A stretch of DNA of 64,000 nucleotides from Dillenia suffruticosa (Eukaryota; Streptophyta; Magnoliopsida; Dilleniales; Dilleniaceae). The stretch lies in the NCBI GenBank assembly GCA_033439265.1, contig JAVTVX010000001.1:2001501-2065500 (forward strand), read 5' to 3'. The first letter of the stretch is position 1; each line of letters begins with the position of its first letter. A model generated the notes under the pieces. The model searched no databases. It was not told where the DNA came from and saw nothing but the letters and a program-made list of their open reading frames with translations. A program made the position numbers and the translations under genes. Below, piece by piece: positions 38,366 through 50,000 of this stretch.

Positions 38366-38416
38366 ATGGGATTGAGCTTGTTGCAGAGTTTGTTGAGAGT
38401 CAAAACATGGATATAA
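38366..38416 (+). other. Upstream ORF overlapping the GRAS start codon
   Basis: The ATG at 38366 opens a 16-codon frame ([16 protein letters not shown]) that ends in TAA at 38414-38416, eight bases beyond the main ATG at 38407 and in a different frame. If the transcript starts upstream, ribosomes using this ATG would pass the main start, so it could reduce GRAS translation. Confidence 0.45.
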
Positions 38417-39708
38417 CCCTTTTTACTCCCAAAGAAACACAGTACTTGTTCAGCAATAATGATCATATAGACATGCAAAGCACAAGCCACACGTCGACCA
38501 CCAGCCGGTCATCAGACTCCGGCGAGCCATCCGGGGCCGCTGCCAATGGCAAATGGGCATCAAGGCTTTTGAGAGAGTGTGCAAGAGCCATCTATGAAAA
38601 GGACTCGAGTAAGATCCATCACCTACTTTGGATGCTAAATGAGCTATCCTCACCTTATGGTGATTGTGATCAAAAGTTAGCATCATATTTCTTGCAAGCC
38701 CTCTTCTGCAAGGCTACGGAATCCGGCCAAAGATGCTACAAAACCCTAACATCAGTTGCAGAGAAGAGCCACTCGTTTGATTCGGCAAGGAAGTTGATAC
38801 TAAAGTTCCAGGAGGTTAGTCCATGGACAACTTTTGGTCATGTAGCTTCAAATGGTGCTTTATTGGAAGCGTTGGATGGTGAGAGCAAACTTCACATAAT
38901 TGACATAAGCAACACCCTTTGCACTCAATGGCCTACTTTGCTAGAAGCTTTGGCTACAAGAAATGATGAAACTCCAAGGTTGAAGCTCACGGTGATTGTA
39001 TCGGTTAGCATGGAGAGATCAGTCATGAAGGAGATAGGTCAAAGAATGGAGAAGTTTGCTAGGTTAATGGGAGTGCCATTTGAATTTAGGGTTATAAGTG
39101 GGTTAAGCCGCCTCAGCGAGCTCACCAAGGAAGAGTTAGGTGTTCAAGAGGATGAGGCTGTGGCAGTGAATTGCATCGGAGCATTGCATAGGGTTGAGAT
39201 GGATGAGAGAGGAGGAGTCATTCGGATGCTGCAATCGTTGAGGCCGAAGGTTGTGACGGTAGTGGAGGAAGAAGCAGACTTTTCAAGCTCAAGAAATGAC
39301 TTTGTCAAGTGCTTTGAAGAATGCCTTAGATTTTACACGTTGTACTTTGAAATGCTAGAGGATAGCTTTGTGCCAACAAGCAATGAGAAGCTGATGTTGG
39401 AGAGGGAGTGTGCCAGAAGCATAGTTCGGGTTTTAGCTTGTGATGATCATAATGATCAAATTGGGGTTACTGGTGGAGGAGGAGATTGTCAGAGGAGAGA
39501 GAGAGGATGCCAATGGAGTGAGCGATTCAAAGAAGGGTTTTCGCCAATGGGATTCAGTGACGACGTCGTCGATGATGTTAAAGCATTGCTTAAGAGGTAT
39601 CGAGCAGGATGGAACCTTGTGCTACCTCAAGGAGATGAAAACAACATAGGAATATACTTGACTTGGAAAGAGGAACCTGTTGTATGGGTCTCTGCATGGA
39701 AACCGTAG
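38407..39708 (+). CDS. GRAS-family transcription regulator, SHORT-ROOT-like clade
   Basis: Single exon, 433 aa, as is usual for GRAS genes. The start is set at the ATG at 38407: the frame is open further up but only from non-ATG codons. A short Ser/Thr-rich N-terminus (residues 24-42) precedes the GRAS domain: leucine-rich region I with [18 protein letters not shown] (49-66), then [10 protein letters not shown] and [11 protein letters not shown] (78-100), [14 protein letters not shown] (133-146), the VHIID-equivalent LHIIDIS (162-168), [13 protein letters not shown] (173-185), [12 protein letters not shown] (214-225), [14 protein letters not shown] (278-291), and the SAW end [14 protein letters not shown] (420-433). 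The SPYGD, FQEVSPW and [14 protein letters not shown] blocks are shared with SHORT-ROOT, which moves between root cell layers and works with SCARECROW. The N-terminus is much shorter than in SHORT-ROOT, so this is likely a SHR-clade paralogue such as the SCL29 type (inference). It probably acts in the nucleus without binding DNA directly. Confidence 0.92.
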   Translation: MDITLFTPKETQYLFSNNDHIDMQSTSHTSTTSRSSDSGEPSGAAANGKWASRLLRECARAIYEKDSSKIHHLLWMLNELSSPYGDCDQKLASYFLQALFCKATESGQRCYKTLTSVAEKSHSFDSARKLILKFQEVSPWTTFGHVASNGALLEALDGESKLHIIDISNTLCTQWPTLLEALATRNDETPRLKLTVIVSVSMERSVMKEIGQRMEKFARLMGVPFEFRVISGLSRLSELTKEELGVQEDEAVAVNCIGALHRVEMDERGGVIRMLQSLRPKVVTVVEEEADFSSSRNDFVKCFEECLRFYTLYFEMLEDSFVPTSNEKLMLERECARSIVRVLACDDHNDQIGVTGGGGDCQRRERGCQWSERFKEGFSPMGFSDDVVDDVKALLKRYRAGWNLVLPQGDENNIGIYLTWKEEPVVWVSAWKP

Positions 39709-40836
39709 AAACCCCGGAAAAGGGTTTGCTCAAAAACCTTAGAAAACTCAAGCTTTAGCTATAGTATGGGATTGATGCTTTATGCAAGTTTGTAAGCCAA
39801 GAACTTATTTATCTTTAATGCACACTTGTAGTTCTATTTAGTGATATTGTAACAATTTTTTTCTTCTTATGCTTTTCATTTCTTTTTTTGGCTTTGGAGT
39901 TTGTGTTGCTTTTGATCTTTTCTTTCAAGGTTTTGTTGTTTGAAGGCATTTGCACCTTGTCTATTATAAATTTTCACATTCCCATTTGGATTGTTGCTCC
40001 TCTTACTTTTCTTTCTTATCTCTATGTGTAAAGACAATCAATTCATATAATTTACAAGTTGTAAGTTTACAAATGGAATTGCACCCTCCTCTTCAATTTT
40101 GGAATCCATGTGTTCTATATAAATTATGCAGTTGCCAACAAAAAAGTTCATTCCTCTCTCTCTCTCTCTCTCTCTCTCTCCACAATTTGTTGGGACCAAA
40201 AGAAGGGCACCCTTTAATTATGAGATATTAGGCTTACCAAACTATCAAATGGGGTTTTGGATTTTGAAGATAAAAAAGGGTATTTGGGCAAAACAACTTT
40301 ATAAGATTAAAACAAGAAATCTAATTGTAGTGAAGAACTGGATGAATAAAATGTAGGATGACCTTATCATCAAATTAAAAAGTGCGAAAACATATAAATA
40401 GAAGATCATAAAGAACCTTACGATGTGATAAAAAGGGAAAAGGATTTTACCATGTGTCATGTTGGGTTCTTTGTGTGTGACACCAAAGAAAAAAATTGTC
40501 CTCACTTTATGGCAGATTTTTCATTGTTTGCAAAAAGGGGTTCCTCCAATAAAAAGTTAAATAAAGTAAAAACAAAAAAGAATTTATTTTAATATAAACC
40601 TTCCAAATTGTCACAATTATTCTTCCACTAAACTATAAACTAAGGTCCCAACACAATATATTATATATTAGGGCTTCACATTTCTTTTCATTTTCATAAT
40701 TTTTCATCATTTTTTTAGAAAAATTAGAGCCCCACATTTCTAAATTGGCCAATACTGATTTTCGCCCCTTTTGTTCTTTCAACCCTAATCTTTTATTCAA
40801 ATCACATTTTTAGTATTAACATGAATAGATATTGCT

Positions 40837-41013
40837 ATCAACGCTTAGGAAGGGTATTAGCACCCCACACTCGGAGTTCGAGTTTTAGTAATGGCAAAAA
40901 CGATATTGGAAGATCTCCCTCCCGATTGGGACCCAACAGCAATTTGACCGAAATTAATCAGAGGAAAACTTCGAATACTCGACGGTGGACCAAATCCAGA
41001 GGACAAAAAAAAA
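40837..41013 (+). mobile_element. tRNA-like SINE with 16-bp target duplication
   Basis: ATGAATAGATATTGCT at 40821-40836 and ATGAATCGATGTTGCT at 41014-41029 match at 14 of 16 positions. The insert has an A-box-like CGCTTAGGAAGG, a B-box-like GGAGTTCGAGTT, and the family 3' core ACTCGACGGTGGACCAAATC followed by an A-tail. Confidence 0.75.
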
Positions 41014-41804
41014 ATGAATCGATGTTGCTCTATAGTCCATTTCAATTTTTGTGAAGGACTAACAATTGTACCACTAGAGCCCCACTCCAAAAATGGATGC
41101 AAGTGCAATATTTGATAATTTTATCTATTGTTTTGCTAATATGTAAAGATGAGGGGTAAGTCTTCATATACCAAAGGAAATTAGTATCCTTGGACCGTGG
41201 AATTAGATTCCACCAATGAATAATAATTGAGAAAAGGATGAATGATTGGGAGGAAATTTGTCTGAAGAAATTAATCAGAGAGAGAGAAAAATAATTAACA
41301 AAGGTCAAAGAAAAAGGGCCAAGAGATGGTGCGCATGGTGGCAAGCAACACCCTACCAACTCAATCCCATGGTTGCCTTTTTGTCTAGTGATATGAAGAG
41401 CATAAGTTTATGCACTTCAATTACCATGCACCACATACTCTTAAGACTTTTTTGGCCCACATATGCCTTAGTGGGAAACATCTTTTTCTCTCTCTAGGGT
41501 ACTCTTAAGTCAGCTTATAGGCCCTTCTCCTTTTTCCTTTTTGATGAGCATACTAGTATGGCATGCAATTGCAGTGGTTAAATCATTTCATGAACTATAT
41601 CAATTTATCTAAGAAAAGAGGCTGCTTGTGGCCATGGATTTGAAGTTGGGAACTAAGGAGTCCCATATTAGTACCATCAAACATTTGGGCACGATTTGAC
41701 AACAACTTCAATGGATTTGTATGATTTTCTACAATTTCTTGATGCCTTTAGTTTTGAGAGCACCAAAATGGGTCTAATTTTGATGCTCCATAGCTTTTCT
41801 TAGT

Positions 41805-41847
41805 GGGGGGGGGGGGGAGAGAGAGAGAGAGAGAGAGGGGGGGGGGA
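41805..41847. repeat. G-run, (GA)n, G-run composite
   Basis: About 13 G, then about 20 bases of GA, then about 10 G. It could form G-quadruplex or triplex structures. Homopolymer lengths may be unreliable in assembly. Confidence 0.8.
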
Positions 41848-42019
41848 AATGAACCTGACTAGTTAGTGGGGTCAAATTTTGGTGATCGATTTTTTAATTG
41901 TCTATTTTTTTACATTCTCAAGATTTAAACTAAGGATTTTGATTACAAGAGTTTAGTATCCTAGTGTGGTTAATGTAATGTTTCCAAACGGGACAAGTGA
42001 AATAGAAACGATGAATATT

Positions 42020-42210
42020 ACCAACGGACAGTTGGTCTAATGAAATATGGCGTTAGATCCATTAACAAGTTTTAGAGTTCGACTCGCGACTTAATTATGA
42101 AAAAAAACTACGTTGGGAAGGTAGCCCCCTTAAATGGGCCACTGTAAGTTTCGAATAAAATTAATCGAAATATAATTCTAGATTGGTATAAATAAAAATA
42201 AAATAAAAAA
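42020..42210 (+). mobile_element. tRNA-like SINE with perfect 10-bp target duplication
   Basis: GATGAATATT at 42010-42019 and 42211-42220 are identical and bracket 191 bases. The insert has an A-box-like TTGGTCTAATG (42032-42042), a B-box-like GAGTTCGACTC (42075-42085), a middle part with CCTTAAATGGGCCACTG, the family motif AATTAATCGAAATA, and an A-rich tail with AATAAAAATAAAATAAAA before the second repeat. Confidence 0.8.
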
Positions 42211-42249
42211 GATGAATATTTTATGACAGTACGCATGAGCTGCACTCTC

Positions 42250-42500
42250 CCGCTAGGCCCACCACCATACAAAGGGCCATACTGTCAACTGGGATTTAAT
42301 GTTTTCCCATAGAAAATTGTTGGGCTGTAACATTTTCAATTCGGGGATATCGCTAACAGACAACAAACTTGAGGCCCAAATTCCTTACCCAACCAAGCAA
42401 TCGGGCTTTTCCGGCCTACAAAAGCCCAAGACTGAAATGTACACAAAATGTTTTAATGGGGACAGAACGGTCCTAAACATTTTTAGGGTTTTTTGGGTGC
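42250..42500 (+). promoter_or_regulatory. Ribosomal-protein-type promoter of eL38 (site II and telo-box)
   Basis: Site II-like TGGGCC/T elements occur at 42256-42261 (minus), 42321-42326 (plus), 42373-42378 (minus) and 42423-42428 (minus). A telo-box, TAGGGTTTT, is at 42484-42492. In plants this combination, bound by TCP and telo-box proteins, drives growth-linked expression of translation genes. The fit to the gene next to it is strong. Confidence 0.7.
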
Positions 42501-42544
42501 ATAAAAACGAAAGGTTAGGGTGCGGAAGCCTCCTCCAGAGCTTT

Positions 42545-42548
<4 letters not shown>

Positions 42549-42590
<42 letters not shown>
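42549..42590. repeat. (CT)n in the eL38 5' leader
   Basis: About 42 bases of CT end 22 bases before the start codon. CT-rich leaders are frequent in plant ribosomal protein mRNAs and may serve translation control. Confidence 0.85.
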
Positions 42591-42594
<4 letters not shown>

Positions 42595-42612
42595 CCTTCA
42601 TCAGGGCGGAAA

Positions 42613-44181
<1,569 letters not shown>

Positions 44182-44711
44182 ATGTAGAGACAATGAGGAG
44201 AATGTCTTATGGAGAGAGAAGGAATTTAAATTAGTTTGCTTTTTTATGAGGCTTGTTTTGAACTAGCTTAGATACTTTTGAATATGAACCCATCTCCACT
44301 GGGAGTTTATGTTTGTATTGCTCTTCGATTTGAGTTTTGGAACTTGCTCTCAAGTTTACATTTTCTTTCCCTATTGGTTTAAGTCCTTGCTGGTTGCCAA
44401 CTTTCTCTAACGCCCGCCCCATTTTCGCCATGCTGGCTTAATCTAGTCTGTCGACTGTGAGCTTGCTAGTTATCTGTTGGCTGTGTGCTTGTTTGTGCTT
44501 GCACGGCTGAACCATCTTAGATTTTTACCTCGCATTTGACAGAATTGCCTTTGATGTATTTCATATGGTTTGAGCTCATTGAGTGAATCCATGGTTGATT
44601 TGGGAAGTTCGAACTTGTGCTTTTTCTATGGCATCATATCCACTAAAATGCTTTTGTCCTTGCGGATTTGTATGTAAGTTAAATTTGAGTTCATTTCATT
44701 TGAGTTCTTAT

Positions 44712-44824
44712 GTTTAATGTGAAATCATAATTATGAAATTAGGAATTAAGCTTTAAAAAAAATGGGAATGCCATACACGACTTAACATACACGACTATTT
44801 CATGATTATAATTTCGCATTAAAC
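44712..44824. repeat. Imperfect 28-bp inverted repeat
   Basis: GTTTAATGTGAAATCATAAT and the eight bases after it (44712-44739) pair with 44797-44824, with three mismatches in 28. The 57-base loop holds a direct repeat of TACACGACT. Confidence 0.7.
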
Positions 44825-44875
44825 GGGGAATCCAATAGAATGAGTAGCAACAATATCCGGAGGGCTACCCATTCG
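44824..44875 (-). pseudogene. Short DUF936-like coding relic
   Basis: On the minus strand the frame MGSPPDIVATHSIGFPV then TAA matches the DUF936 motif [14 protein letters not shown] found at 52680-52730 in the intact gene 8 kb away. About 36 of 41 nucleotides agree. The relic stops at the hairpin edge. It is probably a scrap of a paralogue or of a retroposed copy. Confidence 0.5.
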
Positions 44876-45822
44876 GGTTGTCCCCAGATTCAGAGCACTA
44901 CAAATTCAGACAATATCCTCACGTAGGGCTCAATTAATTATCATTGGAATTTGGTGATTTTGATTTTGATATGCATAGCCTCCTGATTTTGTACTTAATA
45001 ATCTTGTTAATGCATTTAAATGACCCTAAATCTGCTATGTTAATATCGGATGCTACTCCATGCTTTGTATCCATTCCTTAGTTTGTACTAAACTAACTCC
45101 TTTCTTTTTATTCCAAATCCTGGTGAGGCATGAGGAGACGATGGAGCAATAAAATTTGAGGGCATATAGAGCGATATCTCGCTAAACTAATAGATCCTCA
45201 TAACTTTGTTGTTGGCTCTCGAGCCTAATACACTTTTAGTTGGTTGTAAATATGATACCTTAGTGCTTTGTTAAGTCCTTTGAGACTCATATTTGTTACC
45301 AAAGGCATGTATTCTTAACATATGATTGGTTGGTTTCTTACAATGAAATAAGCTTGTTTTCTATTTCAAAGAATCTTGTTCATTTTTATTATTTTATATC
45401 TGGTATCTAAAAACTTAACTAATCTGGTTCGAACAATTACGGAATACAATTAAGAGATTATCTCTTTCATTATCTATTTATCCATTTTTAATATTTGAAT
45501 TTGAGATTTTAATTAAAAAAGTTTAATATTTTATCACTAAAATTATCCGTCGTTGATAGGATCTTAGTTTATTGTCAAAACAATAACAAGGCATTGGGTT
45601 TAACCCAGTGCGATCTCTTTCTCTAATGTTCTGCCCGTCACGTTCAATGTCTCCATCGTTATTCATTTGATTGGGAATTTCTCACCTATTTTTGGATTTG
45701 AGTGCTTTATTTCATCATCGTTAAATAGTTTTTTAGTTTGTATGAATTTTTTATTTAAATATTTCACACAGATTGAAACGTAAACAACTACAAGCTCATC
45801 CATCCAATATCATACCCATCGA

Positions 45823-45868
45823 TGTGTGTGTGTGTGTGTGTGTGAAGAGAGAGAGAGAGAGAGAGAGA
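45823..45868. repeat. Compound (GT)n-(GA)n microsatellite
   Basis: About 20 bases of GT, then about 25 of GA. It produces spurious Thr-His and Arg-Glu frames. Confidence 0.9.
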
Positions 45869-47046
45869 GCCAACCACGTTTGAGTTGTCATGTGAGAAAT
45901 CCTAGACCAGCATCCTTTGTTCTTTTTCTGGTTCTTCCTCTTCTTGAACAAGATTCTCTCTCGTGTCATGGACCCCAGACCAACCAAATTTACTTGGTTT
46001 TTGCTATATAATGCATAGAATGGAATGCCAAGAAAGAGAACGTAATAGGCATTGTCCAAAGTTCTAATCAAAAGCCAAAATCAATCCAGAATCAAATCTT
46101 GTAAAACCAAACCAAAACTGTAAAATTGTGAAAATAGTTTCCATCTGATCTAGAATTAGAATCAGAACCTCCGAGCCATTGGTTTGGTCTTGGTTCTTAA
46201 CTTTTTAACCCAAAGGCCTTCAAGAATAGATCAAGCGACGAAGCCTCCCCATTTCTATCATCCATTCTCATGTTTCATTTGGTTGCATATCTTTGTACAT
46301 TCAAAAAAAAAAGGACTCAAAATTCGAAACTTTAAGAGAACCTCGAAGCCGAAATAAGAAATCAAACCTTAAAAATATATATAAACCGATAAAAACCACC
46401 AAAAAATTATTAAAACATATTAAAAAATTGTACAAAATTTATAAAAATCGAAACTAATTTAGAATCGAAACCAGAATTATCCTGGTTCCAATTCTACTTC
46501 CTTTTCACGCCAAACCAAAACCACCCCAAACCAAAAACATGATTCTACTTTGGCTGAAAGCTTTGGGCATATCTAAGACCATACATCATAAAACTCGATA
46601 TGGAAATGTGAAAGGCAACTTCCCCCTGCATATCTTTCCTTCCAATATTTCTACCCCTCATCCACGAACAAACTTTACTCATGTCAAACTGTCGCATAAG
46701 AAGGATGGTAAGATTATCATTTAAATCGAGTAAAGCCCCACAAGAAAATCTGTTTTTGTGGGAGAAATAGATCTTTCCTTCCTCTTGATTTGTACAGTTT
46801 TGAGTAAACAGTTTTAAATAGAACCGAAAAAGGGTGCAAGAAAACTACCCACTTCAGCTTCCACATCAAATGCTTTCATGTCTAACTGCCTATTTCTTCT
46901 ATACCTCATTCCAACCCATGTAGAACAGATTTTATGTACATAATTTAAAATTAGCCATACCTTTGTGCCACCAAGAGGGCATAATTACCACATTTCCATT
47001 TTAGACACGGGATGTTTCATTTGACCATATTGGTTTCTTTTCTTGG

Positions 47047-50000
47047 TCATCTTCTACCTTTGCATTCAGTTGTGACTGTCATTTTTCGGGTCAATGGACA
47101 TGATTGCGACCCTCCACCAAGTGCAGCTGCAGCAGATTCCACATGTGTAAGGAGATACTCATAAATCTTTTTTCTTAGTCTGTCAGTTGTCTCTGCTAAT
47201 ATATGGGGCGGTGTTTCCTCTTCATCCTTGCTTGATCCAATCTCATCTAACCAGTCATTCACACTCTTGAGTTGAGTCAGCATACCAGCAATCTGATCAT
47301 TGTCCGAGAGTTTTGAAGTGTCTACTTCAGCATCCAAGAACCTCTCCACGAATCCCAAAAACCAATCTTGTGATGACTCTTGCAACATATCTGCCAAGTC
47401 AACAGCTTCGTCAAAACCATCTCCTTTGATCCATTCCAGCGGAGGCGGGGCTTGAACTTTCTGACTTGTGACTATCCCATTCATTGAACGACGAGGTGTT
47501 GCAGGAGAGGTAACCTTTGAGGAAACTGTTTGACGGGGTTTGGCTTGGGCTTTATTTGAAACATTTTTACTAGAATTTTCAAGGACTAATATGGGTTGAT
47601 TGCTAGAGACGGCCTTCTGGACTTGATTTGGAGTCGAAGCTGATGCTGCATTGGAGGTTGATTGCTTACCAAATACTGAGAAGGTTGAGAGATCAGTCGC
47701 CAAAGCAGCCTGGACCCAAGAAGACGCTAGTTTACGTCTTTCAGCTGCAATTTTTATCACTTCTTCAGATGGTTTATCTTCTTTCTCTGGAGATGAACCC
47801 TCCAAGATGGTTCTGTAGAGTGAATCAGCAATTTGGCGAGCATTATTTAAATTCGCATGGAGTGTCAAGAACTGCTCCACAGTAGGCTGTGGGTTTTCTT
47901 CCTTGGCAGATGAAGTCAATTCAGCATACATGCTACAAGAAGAGATTGGAAAAATATTGAACACATTAGAAGATGAAATGACAAACAAAGCTTGTCGGTT
48001 TCAGGCAGGAAATATCAGTTGCTACATGCTTAAGGAAGAGAAAAAACTCCTCATCCCCATATCTGAAAGTACACAGTTTGTGTGATAACAAAGAAGTACC
48101 CTCACCCTCACCCCACCTCCCCAAAAACAAAAAAAAAAAACTCTCTGTACACCAGGCACATGGAAAACAAGTTCATCAATTCTAATCTTTGTCTGCAATT
48201 CAAAATATCTTAAGACTTTGAAGGCCACCAAAGTTAAAATGCTGAAATATAAAGAGCTTCTGCCAAGTTTTCTTGAGACAGGTTTCAAAATCAAACTCTG
48301 ATAGGACTAGTAATGAACACACGCTCACTATCATCTCAAGCACAATATACAAGATGCGTGCCTTCATGTCTATTTACTGATCTAGCGAGTGCAAAACAGT
48401 CAGAAGCTGCCAATACTTTCTGAGCTCTTTTATGTTCACATTGGTTTTTCTTCAGCTGCTTCTCTCAGTAGTCATTATCATCAGTCCCTATGTAAGTGTA
48501 ACCATCCAAGACACCATAGTTTATACAGCTCCTACGGTTCCCATACATAGGTTACCAACAGAGAACAATCCTTTGCCCTATTTTCTTTATCCTCTTGCTG
48601 GCAAGCAGAAAGAATTGTTGCAACGACTAAATTACTAAAGGAACCCCCTGCATAAATAATAGAGACGAAACAAATGGCACAAATATCAAACAAATTATTG
48701 AATTTTACACACATGATCATCTAAAAAACTTGCAGTCTGGAAAAGCAACACCTGCAAATCCACCTACTGGATCTGAAATCCAATTTGACCTGAACAGGGC
48801 AAGAAAAACTAGCCTACAAACTTGATTCAGGTGCGTTAAGGCAAGAGCCAATGATATTATTTATGAAGATGATTAGATCTTCATTGGCATACAACAGCAA
48901 TCTTTTGAACTCCAATAATATGATTATCTCAGCAAATAAGCATCCTAGAAGCACTAATCATAAAATCTAAAGGTGTCAATGCCAATCACCAGCTCAGTAA
49001 AAAAGCACATCCCCTACCTCAACAGTCAACAATATGACCACCTCCTTCGCCAAAACAGCACAATTAATTTAACTAAGCGTATACTATTGCCATGGTAATA
49101 TATATACAAACACAGAGTATAATTCCTTTCCTGTTTAACTAACATATGTTCCACGCATGCCAACATAACACTCCATCTCAGTAAATGTAACTAAAACTTT
49201 TATCAGATTTCTAACTTTTTAAGAGGACATATGCAATATGATTTTTGTTCATGGCATTACGACAAATTTACAAATATAACACCAACAGGATATGGCAACA
49301 AGATGGCATTTCTTTTATGTAATGAACAATAATAGTCGCCAATAATTTTGCTTTTTAATATAAAAGGTAGAAACAGGCGATAACACCTCGGGTGCAACCA
49401 CCACATATTACAGAATTATATGGTGAGAAATATACAAGACCAAGGACATGAAATAAAATACTGCTGATGATCTCTGCCACATACATAGTTCGAACTCAGA
49501 AAATAAGTACGCTGTCTAATCTTGCACTCCAAAGACAATGGAATAATGCATCACCTGAGTGTGTAACGATGCATTTCTTAAAAATTTTCCCAAAAAAAAG
49601 AGCTGGGGTCTTATGGGAAAAAGCAAGACACTTCTGAGACAATTTAGAAATTATACAGATGGTTATCAGCAATATAACCAGGTTGCCAGTAATGTTTAAA
49701 TACTTTTAAAAATTATGATAGTCATAATTAAATTATATAAATTTTTGCTAGTTTTGAATCATTTATAGGTAAAAATACTCATAGTGAGAATTATGATTGT
49801 TACCTTGGGAATGTTATAATTATTAATGATACACATAAATAATGTTATGATGGCATGCCCATTGTCATGCCTTGTAGCTCTTGAGATTTTAGAAGAACAA
49901 ATACCATAGATCTGGTATGTTAACATTGTTGAGCTATCTTTCCTATCAAAATGACCATTGTGGAAATATCTTAACAACTCAAAAACTAAACTGCTTCAAA

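Larger units (their letters stand above)
34804..38406. other. Intergenic DNA before the GRAS gene
   Basis: Contains (AT)n plus (GA)n at about 34860-34926, the long (GA)n at 35842-35929, a (CT)n at 36386-36450, a SINE at 36791-36979, a short (AT)n at about 37338-37358 and AT-rich filler. A TATA-like CTATATAAGG at 37989-37998 is a possible promoter element for the GRAS gene, about 410 bases before its ATG. No exon is recognised. Confidence 0.5.
39709..42240. other. GRAS 3' UTR and intergenic DNA with SINE insertions
   Basis: The 3' UTR probably ends in the first 150-250 bases. The remainder has a (CT)n at 40153-40180, two full SINEs (40837-41013 and 42020-42210), a G-run/GA/G-run composite at 41805-41847 and a partial minus-strand SINE at about 41890-41985. 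No exon is recognised. Confidence 0.5.
44182..47046. other. eL38 3' UTR, intergenic DNA and DUF936 3' UTR
   Basis: Convergent gene ends flank this stretch. It contains an imperfect hairpin (44712-44824), a short DUF936-like relic (44827-44869, minus), a degraded tRNA-like repeat (about 45470-45550, minus), a (GT)n-(GA)n microsatellite (45823-45868), and a zone at about 46085-46530 rich in AACCAAACC and GGTTTGG motifs that looks like a decayed repeat. Confidence 0.5.

Noticed and set aside
38317..38406. N-terminal extension of the GRAS protein by 30 codons
   Set aside because: The extension starts at TTG and contains no in-frame ATG; plant initiation at 38407 is far more likely.
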